Positions 1-8,200 of a stretch of 64,000 nt of DNA are shown in pieces. Below the pieces are notes generated by a model. That model was given only the letters and a program-made list of their open reading frames with translations. It was not told the origin of the DNA and ran no database searches. Where the stretch lies: contig FR895143.1 of NCBI GenBank assembly GCA_000435675.1, positions 67,056-131,055 of the forward strand, in the 5' to 3' direction. The DNA is from Eggerthella sp. CAG:298 (GTDB taxonomy: Bacteria; Actinomycetota; Coriobacteriia; Coriobacteriales; Eggerthellaceae). A program made the position numbers and the translations under genes. How positions within the stretch are numbered: position 1 is the stretch's first letter; each line of letters opens with the position of its first letter.

Positions 1-72
1 GCGTCTTTGATGAATGAAGATGCCAATAGGGTAGAGGTATTCCAGAGTTCTCTGCGCTACTATATTGAATAG
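1..72 (+). CDS. C-terminal end of an unidentified gene (cut by window start)
   Basis: Frame 1 is open from the first base and reads about 23 residues ending in LRYYIE before TAG at 70-72. A strong bidirectional terminator lies 30 bp downstream, which fits the end of a real gene converging on the CoA-transferase gene. The remnant is too short to assign a family. The call rests only on the open frame and the terminator spacing. Confidence 0.4.
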   Translation, partial: ASLMNEDANRVEVFQSSLRYYIE

Positions 73-101
73 TACAAAGCATCGCAGGAGCGAACGCACG
101 A

Positions 102-135
102 AAAAAGGACTGCAGCAAATACTGCAGTCCTTTTT
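102..135. terminator. Bidirectional rho-independent terminator
   Basis: A perfect 14-bp stem (AAAAAGGACTGCAG, loop CAAATA, CTGCAGTCCTTTTT) has a T-run on one strand and an A-run on the other. It can therefore end both the plus-strand gene entering from the left and the minus-strand CoA-transferase gene that stops at 236. Confidence 0.9.
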
Positions 136-235
136 GAGTAGCAAAGCGGGAATCTCTGAATGCCTCTACGCTGTTGGCATCTTTTGCTGCAACAAGGGAA
201 GCGTTTTGCTTATGCTCCTGTTCGCCCTGCGATGC

Positions 236-1543
236 TTAGTACAAATACCCGAGCTTCTTCGCCTCATGCGTGAGCTCATCGCGGAAATCGGGATGAGCGA
301 TGCTGATCAAGCGGCGGCAACGCTCAGGAATGTCGCAGTACATCAAGTTCACGCAGCCATATTCAGTCACGAAATACTGAACATCGGTACGCAGCGAAGT
401 GACCACACTGCCAGCCATGAGCGTAGGAGCGATCTTTGAGACCACGCCGTTCTTCGTCTTCGTGGTGGAGGTCATGGCGATGATGGCTTTGCCGTTCTTC
501 GCGAGCGTCGCGCCACGGATGAAGTCGACCTGTCCGCCGGTGCCGGAATACTGGCGCGTTCCGATGCTCTCAGCGCAAACCTGGCCGGTCAGATCGACCG
601 AAACAGCAGAATTCACGGAAACCATGTTGTCATTCAAGCGGATGAAATCGGGGTTATTCACGTGGGAATAGGGCGTGAAGAACATGCCCGGGTTGTGATC
701 GATGAAGTCGTAGAGGTACTGCTGGCCAGAGGCGAAGCCCGCAACGGAAACGCCGGGCAGGTAGTTCTTGCGGCTGTTGTCGATAACGCCGAGCTCCTGC
801 AGCTCTGCCATGGCATCGTTGAACATCTCGGAATGCACGCCCAAATGCTTGCGCGCCTTCAGGCCTTCAGCGATGGCATTTGCGATCGAGCCGAATCCGA
901 GCTGAATGCACGAGCCATCTTCGATGAGCTCGCAGACGATATCGCCCACGATCTTCTCTTCAGGCTTTGGCTCTGCGATCGGCATCTGCGTCATGGGCTG
1001 ATCGATCTCAACGAAGGCATCGATCTGTGAAACATGCAGGTTACGCTCAAGGCCATTCACCCACGGCACGCTCGGGTTGATCTGCGCGATAACGTGCTTT
1101 GCCGTGCGAATGCCTTCGGGGCGACAACCAACGTGGCCGATATTGCAGTAGCCATGCTTGTCGGGAGGCGTCATAGCGATGAACGCTACATCGATCCCGT
1201 CATTTTCAACAAGGTTCTTCGTACGATGAAGGTGTAGGGGCACATAGGCAGTGTGACCAGCAGAAATGCCGTTGCGCTCGTTGCCGCCGGTGAAATAGTT
1301 GTGGTAATGGAATTCGTCGAAGCCAACGGTCAATTCATCGAGGTGCAAATCCTCGCTTGTGATGCCGCCATACATCGAGATGCCATGCAACGCCCCGTCC
1401 TGAATGCGCTTGAGCATCGGGCGGATAAGGCCACCGGCTACTTCGAAGGTTCCTACGAAAACGGACGTGCCATCGCCTACGAAGCGATCAAGCATCGTCT
1501 CAACATCCATACTGCGATCCTTATAGATCTGCTGCCACTCCAT
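236..1543 (-). CDS. Acetyl-CoA hydrolase/transferase family CoA-transferase
   Basis: Class I acyl-CoA:carboxylate CoA-transferase of the 4-hydroxybutyrate CoA-transferase / acetyl-CoA hydrolase family, 435 aa, cytoplasmic. Near the middle to C-terminal half the protein has GQVCAESIG, which carries the expected catalytic glutamate, followed by SGTGGQVDFIRGA, the glycine-rich CoA-site signature. Length matches the family. I chose the internal ATG at 1543 over an upstream in-frame ATG at 1588, because AAGGGGG sits about 6 nt before it. The gene is divergent from an acyl-CoA ligase across a 200-bp shared regulatory region, so the two may activate and exchange CoA on the same carboxylic acid. That pairing is inference; the substrate cannot be read from sequence. 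Confidence 0.9.
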   Translation of the reverse strand: MEWQQIYKDRSMDVETMLDRFVGDGTSVFVGTFEVAGGLIRPMLKRIQDGALHGISMYGGITSEDLHLDELTVGFDEFHYHNYFTGGNERNGISAGHTAYVPLHLHRTKNLVENDGIDVAFIAMTPPDKHGYCNIGHVGCRPEGIRTAKHVIAQINPSVPWVNGLERNLHVSQIDAFVEIDQPMTQMPIAEPKPEEKIVGDIVCELIEDGSCIQLGFGSIANAIAEGLKARKHLGVHSEMFNDAMAELQELGVIDNSRKNYLPGVSVAGFASGQQYLYDFIDHNPGMFFTPYSHVNNPDFIRLNDNMVSVNSAVSVDLTGQVCAESIGTRQYSGTGGQVDFIRGATLAKNGKAIIAMTSTTKTKNGVVSKIAPTLMAGSVVTSLRTDVQYFVTEYGCVNLMYCDIPERCRRLISIAHPDFRDELTHEAKKLGYLY

Positions 1544-1663
1544 ATAAGCCCCCTTGGGTTCAAAAAACATGTTCACATAAGCATACAACCTCTTATGCGC
1601 CGCGGTGCAGAGCGATTTATCGTAAATGAAAATAGGTTAGTGCGGATTTGGATTGGTTTTGTG

Positions 1664-1692
1664 TTGATGGGGGCTTACATTACAGGTAAAAT
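1664..1692 (+). promoter_or_regulatory. Sigma70-type promoter of the acyl-CoA ligase gene
   Basis: TTGATG at 1664-1669 and TAAAAT at 1687-1692 are separated by 17 bp. Transcription would start near 1699, leaving a leader of about 50 nt. Confidence 0.6.
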
Positions 1693-1700
1693 TTTGCCCA

Positions 1701-1716
1701 GTGTTCTCAAGAACAC
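1701..1716. promoter_or_regulatory. Palindromic operator candidate
   Basis: GTGTTCT-CA-AGAACAC is a perfect 7-bp inverted repeat with a 2-bp spacer. It lies immediately after the predicted transcription start of the ligase gene and before its ribosome binding site. Position and symmetry suit a repressor site. No regulator gene is adjacent. Confidence 0.5.
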
Positions 1717-1747
1717 GTTCTAACCTCATAAAAAAGGAAGAGGGACT

Positions 1748-3388
1748 ATGATTACCGATCTTAAGATCAACGAAGAGAACAAAAAGCGCTATTACGAGCA
1801 AGGTTATTGGACTGAAAAGACGGTCAACGATATTTGGAACGATCGTGTTGCGGCTCACCCCGATCGTGAATATATCTCCGACGACATGGGTGTGCGCCTT
1901 ACCTACGCCGAAATCGACGATAAGGCTGCGCGTCTTGCTTCATGGCTGCGTGAACAGGGCATCCAGAACGGTGATGTGGTCACCTTCCAGATGCCGCCGT
2001 GGTCTGAATTCGCTATTCTCTACGTTGCTTGCCTGAAGGTCGGCGCGGTCATCCATCCGCTCGCGGTCACCTTCAACGGCGAAGACCTCGTCTACGCCAT
2101 GAACCTTGTTGAATCCAAGGCGTTCATTGCTCCCACCTTCCATCACAAGACCAATTTCGAAGATCAGATCTTCTCCGTGGTCGAGCGCATTCCTTCTCTT
2201 CCGATCAATGCGATCGCCGTTCACGACAAAACGGTCGATGCAAAATCTGCCACCACGCTCAAAGAGATCTTCGAGAAATACGAACCCTATACGGGCGAAG
2301 CAGGCAGCAAGTCCGATGAAGTGGTGCTCATCCTTTCCACTTCCGGTACCACCGGTCGTCCGAAGGCGGTGCTCATCACGCACAACGCGCTGCTCTTCTC
2401 CGAGCGCGCATTCTCGACGGGCCTCGGCCTTACGAAAGACGATGTCATGTTCATGCCGGCTCCGCTCAATCATGCAACGGGCTTCAATCATGGCCTCATC
2501 ACGCCGCTGCTGCTCGGCGGTCGTGTCGTAGTCGCGCATCACTTCAACCCCGAAGAGGCGATCAACCAGATGAACCGCGAAGGCGTTACCTGGTCGATGG
2601 GCGCTACGCCGTTCATCTACGACATGCTGAACACAGCGGATTCAACTGATCTCGATTTCGAATCGCTCAAGCTCTACATTTGCGGTGGCGCTCCCGTTCC
2701 GGGCTCCATGGTCGAGCGCGCTGCGTCTCATGATGTGGTCCTCTGCGAATGCTATGGTTCCACCGAAAGTTGTCCGCACCTCTTCGTTCCGCCTGCGAAG
2801 GCGCTCGAATGGGATGGTGCTTGGTCTGGTGTTGCTCCTGAGGGCATCGAGGTCAAGGTTGTCGATGAGTTCGGCAACGAAGTTCCTCACGGCGAACAGG
2901 GCGAAGAACTTTCGCGTGGTCCGCACATGTTCGCAGGGTATCTGAAGAACCCTGAAGCAACGGCTTCGGAGCTTTCCGACGACGGCTGGTTCTCTTCAGG
3001 CGACCTTTGCTATATGGATGATGAACACCGCATCCGCATCAATGGTCGCAAGAAGGAGATCCTCATTCGTGGCGGCATCAACATCTCTGCCAACGAAGTC
3101 GACGAGAACCTCATGGGTTGTCCGGGCGTTGGCGATCATGCCACCATCGGTTTGCCCGACGATCGCTTGGGCGAGCGCATCTGCACCTTCATCGTGCTCG
3201 AAGATCCGCATGCAGAGCGCCCCACGCTCGATTCCATCGCTGATTACCTTACCGCGAAGGGCATCGCGAAGCGTCTGTGGCCAGAGCACATCGAGTTCAT
3301 CGATGAGATTCCTCATACGGAAAGCGGCAAGGTGAAGCGTCACCAGCTCGCCGACGAACTGGACAAGCGCCTCAAAGCCGCAAAGTAG
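1748..3388 (+). CDS. AMP-forming acyl-CoA synthetase/ligase
   Basis: ANL-superfamily adenylating enzyme, 546 aa, that activates a carboxylic acid to acyl-AMP and then acyl-CoA in the cytoplasm. All core motifs are visible: the phosphate loop STSGTTGRPKAV (about 200-210), YGSTES (about 335), GWFSSGDL with the ATP-ribose aspartate (about 415), the hinge GRKKEILIRGG (about 430), and the C-terminal ESGKVKR with the catalytic lysine. The N-terminal YYEQGYWTEKT resembles cyclohexanecarboxylate-CoA ligase and DhbE-like enzymes more than acetyl-CoA synthetases, so an alicyclic, aromatic or medium-chain acid is plausible but unproven. AAAAAGGAAGAGG gives a good Shine-Dalgarno before the ATG. It is divergent from the CoA-transferase gene and ends at a strong terminator. 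Confidence 0.92.
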   Translation: MITDLKINEENKKRYYEQGYWTEKTVNDIWNDRVAAHPDREYISDDMGVRLTYAEIDDKAARLASWLREQGIQNGDVVTFQMPPWSEFAILYVACLKVGAVIHPLAVTFNGEDLVYAMNLVESKAFIAPTFHHKTNFEDQIFSVVERIPSLPINAIAVHDKTVDAKSATTLKEIFEKYEPYTGEAGSKSDEVVLILSTSGTTGRPKAVLITHNALLFSERAFSTGLGLTKDDVMFMPAPLNHATGFNHGLITPLLLGGRVVVAHHFNPEEAINQMNREGVTWSMGATPFIYDMLNTADSTDLDFESLKLYICGGAPVPGSMVERAASHDVVLCECYGSTESCPHLFVPPAKALEWDGAWSGVAPEGIEVKVVDEFGNEVPHGEQGEELSRGPHMFAGYLKNPEATASELSDDGWFSSGDLCYMDDEHRIRINGRKKEILIRGGINISANEVDENLMGCPGVGDHATIGLPDDRLGERICTFIVLEDPHAERPTLDSIADYLTAKGIAKRLWPEHIEFIDEIPHTESGKVKRHQLADELDKRLKAAK

Positions 3389-3418
3389 GTTTTGCGCAAC
3401 AGAGCAGCTGAATGCAAA

Positions 3419-3447
3419 CGGGCAGGGATTATCCCTGCCCGTTTTTA
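3419..3447 (+). terminator. Rho-independent terminator of the acyl-CoA ligase gene
   Basis: A 10-bp perfect stem CGGGCAGGGA / TCCCTGCCCG with a TTA loop is followed by TTTTTATT, 30 bp after the stop codon. Confidence 0.92.
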
Positions 3448-4702
3448 TTGTCTAGTAACTGATTTTGCTCGATTAGCGCCGAGCGCGAGACACGAGGTTC
3501 CCCGCTTCCCTGTTCGCGAATCAGCGTGTGCTGATTCGCTCATGCGTCGCTGCTTTGCTCGGGTTTATTAAAAATGAATTAAGTCGGCAAAGAGTCACCT
3601 CGTTGCCTCACCCTCTCTGCTGATCGAGCCAGATGTTTCCGGCTAGGCAAGCAGCTGAGTCCATGGGGTGCTTAAATTACTCTGAGTCCACAAACTTAAA
3701 TAAGTAATAGGCTGTCCGAAGGAGCGAAGCGCATGAGCTTGCCTGAATAGGCAAGCGAACAGCGAGAGCGGGTAATTACAAGTGCCCCTTGGGCGTGCTG
3801 CTTGCCTTTAGTGGCGGGGGAGCTCTGTGTTGCGCGCTCGGCGCAAATCTGCACGGCATCAAGAGCACTTTATAAGGACAATAATATTTTTTAAACACAT
3901 TTCTTGCACTCCACCACGTATTATGTTAGTAACACGCTTGAACTAATCGGCCCAAAACCATAAAGAGTGATCCGTAAGGGTGGGAGACTGTCAGCGATAT
4001 AGCAGTGAAATATACAGCTAGCAGCTGCTATAACCCCAGGTCAGCAGAAATCAAACGACCCCGATTTTGCCCCCATTTTGGATCAGTTTTAAGGGGTAAA
4101 AAGGGGTCAAAAACACCCCTCAAACCCATGGGCTAGACCCCTCAAAATACCCTTGGTTCGGTGTCATCAACCCGAAATATATGCCGCTAAAACGATGCTT
4201 AAATGTGGAGGAATTGTGAAGAAATGGGGTATTTTGGCCTCATTTCTGACATTGCTTCGTCACTTTTCTGCTCCAGCTTGCCCCAGAAACCGCCCCTCGG
4301 ATGCAGGCGATCCGATGCAGGAGGGAAGCGCGCAAAATGCCGCGCTTCCATTTCTCCTGTTCGGTAGGGGAAAGAGAGGGAAGCCCTTCGAGGCAAGCGC
4401 GAAATGCCGCGCTTGAAAAACCCAAGGTCGCGGGATGCCGCGCTTGTGGCGCGGAAAAGCGCGGCTTTTGGGCAAATCGCCAAAATCGAGAAATCACGAC
4501 CTGGGGAAACGCAGCGAAAAATCGTCCGAAAAATGCCGCGTTTATTCACGCCGAACTGGACAAGCGCGGCATTTCGGCATAGACTGTCAAGCACTTCGCT
4601 TAAGGGGTGGGCTGTCTACGCCCTAAGCGAAAGTCCATAAGGGCGCCTCAAGTTCGAGGGAAGGATCTCGAACCGGGGCCACGTGTTAGAAACAGGAAGA
4701 CG
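3448..4702. other. 1.25-kb non-coding region rich in hairpins
   Basis: No convincing gene is present; open frames here lack a ribosome site and have low-complexity composition. Perfect hairpins include GCGAATCAGC-gtgt-GCTGATTCGC (3516-3539), GCTTGCCT-gaat-AGGCAAGC (3737-3756), AGGGGT/ACCCCT (4102-4120), and an 11-bp stem with one bulge around 4602-4630. From 4324 to 4574 there are four palindromes sharing a GCCGCGCTT core. The region may hold small RNAs or repeat elements and the long leader of the adhesin gene. No known RNA family was recognised. Confidence 0.6.
4324..4574. repeat. Cluster of AAGCGCGG / CCGCGCTT palindromes
   Basis: Four inverted repeats share one core: GGAAGCGCG/CGCGCTTCC (4324-4349), CAAGCGCG/CGCGCTTG (4394-4415), GCCGCGCTT/AAGCGCGGC followed by TTTT (4437-4469), and AAATGCCGCG/CGCGGCATTT (4531-4574). 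The same core recurs inside the adhesin reading frame at 17064-17081 and as half-sites near 50835 and 51025. Confidence 0.65.
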
Positions 4703-5215
4703 ATGCAAGACTGCATGAACAGAGAACAGATGGAGCTGGCTAGCGCTAGCACCTCTGCTGCTGTGTCCGCAGCTACGCGGCGTGGTCCTGTTGCAGCTCT
4801 TATAGCCGCTGTTATCGTAGCGGCAGCGTTATTGTTCGCAATGCCTTCTCTTGCGTACGCTTCGAATGAAGCTTCAGGTGGCTCGCAAGGCACCGAATCG
4901 CAAGAAATCCTGCTATCAAGGTCTGATAGCAGCACGTCGGTGAACAAAACGCCGGACGAACCCAAAGCGCCTCCGGCGTATACAGCACAAGATGCGTATA
5001 AATCGACCCCGCAGTCTACTGGCTCCGGGGTCGACGTCGTTAATGGGGCGGGTGATAGCAGCGATAAGAGCCATACACCGGGTGACGATAAGTCCTCTAT
5101 AAACGATAAAGACAGCGATTCTGACTCCGATAGTGCTAGCAACTCTAGTACGAACGGAACTGAAGATACGGATGATAGCACCTCGAACGAGGGGGCAAGA
5201 CCCATCCGAACCTAA
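4703..5215 (+). CDS. Signal-peptide 5' fragment of the giant adhesin gene (frameshifted)
   Basis: This 170-aa frame starts at an ATG with AGGAAG 5 nt upstream. It has a classic signal peptide: a positive stretch ending TRRG, then a hydrophobic segment from about PVAALIAAVI to ending AMPSLAYA, about residues 36-58. A Ser/Asp/Thr-rich linker follows, containing DTDDSTSNE. It stops at 5213-5215. Removing one G from the five-G run at 5191-5195 joins it smoothly to the next frame (E-G-Q-D-P-S-E-P-K), which continues the same acidic linker and then about 30 adhesin repeats. It is therefore best read as the export signal of the 14-kb gene rather than a separate protein. A real mutation, phase variation or an assembly error would all look the same here. 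Confidence 0.75.
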   Translation: MQDCMNREQMELASASTSAAVSAATRRGPVAALIAAVIVAAALLFAMPSLAYASNEASGGSQGTESQEILLSRSDSSTSVNKTPDEPKAPPAYTAQDAYKSTPQSTGSGVDVVNGAGDSSDKSHTPGDDKSSINDKDSDSDSDSASNSSTNGTEDTDDSTSNEGARPIRT

Positions 5216-8200
5216 AGACAATGATGATAGCACCGACAAGAACAACGGTGCTATTTCTGATTCCACCGACGAGATAGCTACTGATAAAAATCAGAGTGCC
5301 CATCCAACTGGTGATGATAGCAAGGCTGACGACGTGATTGCTACCCCTGGTGATAAGGGGAGTGCAGATCAGAATGCCGGCGCCACCTCGGTAAAGACCG
5401 AGGAGGTGAAGCAGCAGTCAGTCACGAATAGCATTACGCCTCAAGCATCGGGTGATACAGTTACTATTCACTTTAATCAAGGTTTTACTAACAACGCAAC
5501 TCATGCATTAGGCGCTAGCGTTTCTCCTGATGTTAATTATGGAGATCCAAATGACCCAATTTTCAAAATGTCTGGAACGACAGGGTCCTTCTTCCACTTT
5601 GGCAAAGATACAATTACGCTTACTAGAAGCCAGTTGACTTCAGAGAATGCTAACTATAACTCTTTAGGTAGAGTTGGTTATAATTTCAATAAATGGGTAA
5701 TGACGTGCTTTAATAGCAGGACAAATGCATACCAGCTCATTAGCGGAGCAAAAGACATTAGTGGTTTTGCTACACAAATGAACGCTCCTACTTTATCGCA
5801 ATTCAATATTTGGGCTATCTGGGGCGATGCTGCTTTCATTACTGTAACTTTTAAAGATACCCACGATGCAGATTATGGTGCGCCATACACTGGTCAAAAG
5901 TTCTTTAATACAGTATTAACAGAACCAACGCATCGTGATACTTCTATCAGCACATCTTTCTATGCCGTCTCAGGATCCAAAAAGGCAGATACGCCATTTG
6001 TTAGCGGTAAAACTGTTGGAGATGTCCTTGATCAAATTTTTAAATTCCGCAATTCAACCACTGTAACCTATAGCGCAAATTATTGGGCTGGCTTCGATAT
6101 TATTGAAGAAGAAAGTGCGGATCCAAATAAAGTTACGATCACTTATGATGGCAACAAGCCTGCTGCTGCAACCGGAACAGTTTCTGGCGTGCCGGCAAAT
6201 GGCAGTGGTTCCAAGGATGGCAACACTCCTTTTACGGTTAGCTCTGATGTCCCCACTTTGGCAGGCTATAAATTCAATGGTTGGAATACTCAAGCTAATG
6301 GTGGCGGTACCTCGTACGCTGCAGGAGCAACGATCCCTGGAGCCTCCATTACAGGCGACATCACCTTATATGCTCAGTGGATCCAACAACTCTCCATTAC
6401 CTTTAATGCAAACGGCACAGGTGTTACCGGGTTGCCTTCAACCATCACGGTTGACTACAACGCGGCAACAGCCATTCCTTCTTCTGCTCCTACCAGGACT
6501 AACTTCACCTTTAAGGGATGGAATACCGCGGCCAATGGCTCGGGTACTTCCTACACTGCTGGTCAGAGCATTGCTCACTTAACAACGAACTTGCCTCTCT
6601 ACGCTCAGTGGGAGGCGTATCCGGTGGTCACCTATAACGCGAACAGCGGTACGGGTGCACCTTCGGCCGATACGGTTGCTCCAGGTGTGTACAACATCAA
6701 GACGGGTACCCCAACGCGTACAGGTTACGTGTTTGGTGGTTGGACCCCCACCCAGAACAGCACCGCAAACGGTCTTTATTCTTACAATGCAACCATCTCA
6801 GGATCGCAGCGCTCCATGAACGTGACCTCCAACGTTACGCTCTATGCTCTGTGGAATCCTGTTGTTACCTACTCTACGGGTACGCTCCCAGCTGGTGCGA
6901 AGGACACCATTGCCAATATGCCTTCCACCACTACCTATACCGTTGCTTATAACGACACTCACACCGTTCTTACGACTCCGACCCCCACCCTTTCGGGTTA
7001 CACCTTCGGTGGCTGGGCGCGCAGCACTGCGGCCACCACGGCGGTTTCTTCGCTTACTAATGTAACGGCACCGGTTACGCTCGTTCCTGTCTGGACGGAG
7101 AAGAGCATCTATGCTGTTCAATTCTTCGACCAGGCAACGGCTACGACCGATGGCACCGCCTACAATACGCAGAATAACCTCAAGTGGACGGGCGCGGTCA
7201 CTGTTCCGGCAGCCCCCACCAAGGTTGGTTACACCTTCGGCGGTTGGTATCTGCAGAAGGACAATCAGGGCAGCGGTACTGGCACGGTCTTCGCCAGCGC
7301 TTCGGGCGTCATTGCAACGGGCTTGGGTACCTTCAATGGCATCTGGGCTGCTGAAGCTGCTGGAAACCGCGCAGACACCTTGAAGATCTACGCTAAGTGG
7401 ACCATAAAGGATAAGGTCTCTGTTACTTTGAACCCGAACGGTGGTTCCTATGGCACCGCTGGTACGGGCGTTACCACGATCGGGAACATTCTGAATGGCG
7501 CAACCTACACCATTCCTACTAATGTTGATAATCCAACCCGCCCGGGTTATAACTTCAAAGAGTGGAATACCAATTCTTCTGGTACGGGCACTGCATACCA
7601 TGCAGGCAATACCACTCCTGCTCTTACTTCGAGCTTAACGCTCTATGCCATCTGGACGGGCGCACCGGTTACCTTCACATTCGAGCCGGGTGCAACCACG
7701 GGCATTACCTACAAGAAGGGCAGTGCTTCTAATCCTTATACGGCAACTGCCAACTATGGCGCAAAGCTCACCGCCGATGCAGGCGATACGGTTTACACGC
7801 GCACGGGCTACACCTTCAAGAACTGGTCTTACACCAATGCAGCGGGTGGAACGAGCACGGTTGCTACCGCTACCGCTTCGGGTCAGGCTGATGTTTCTAA
7901 CTTCACCATCTCTTGGTCGGGCAATTCCTTCGACGGAACCCTGAAGGGCACCGCAACTCTCACGGCAATGTGGGACCCCTTCACCTTCAGGATTTCTTGG
8001 GACAAGAATGGTGGTAACCCGACCACCACCACCTCTGGCCATAAGTCAACTGATATGGTCAGCATTCCTACGGCAACCTCTGCCATCCCCACGCGTCCGG
8101 GTTATACCTTCACAGGTTGGAACACCGCAGCGAATGGTAGTGGCAAGGTAGTGGATAACTCCAAGACCATCGAGAACACCTGGACCCTTACTGGTCTTAC

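Noticed and set aside
4153..4594. Overlapping short frames on both strands in the palindrome-rich region
   Set aside because: They arise from the GC-rich repeats, encode Arg/Ala/Pro-rich low-complexity peptides and have no ribosome sites.
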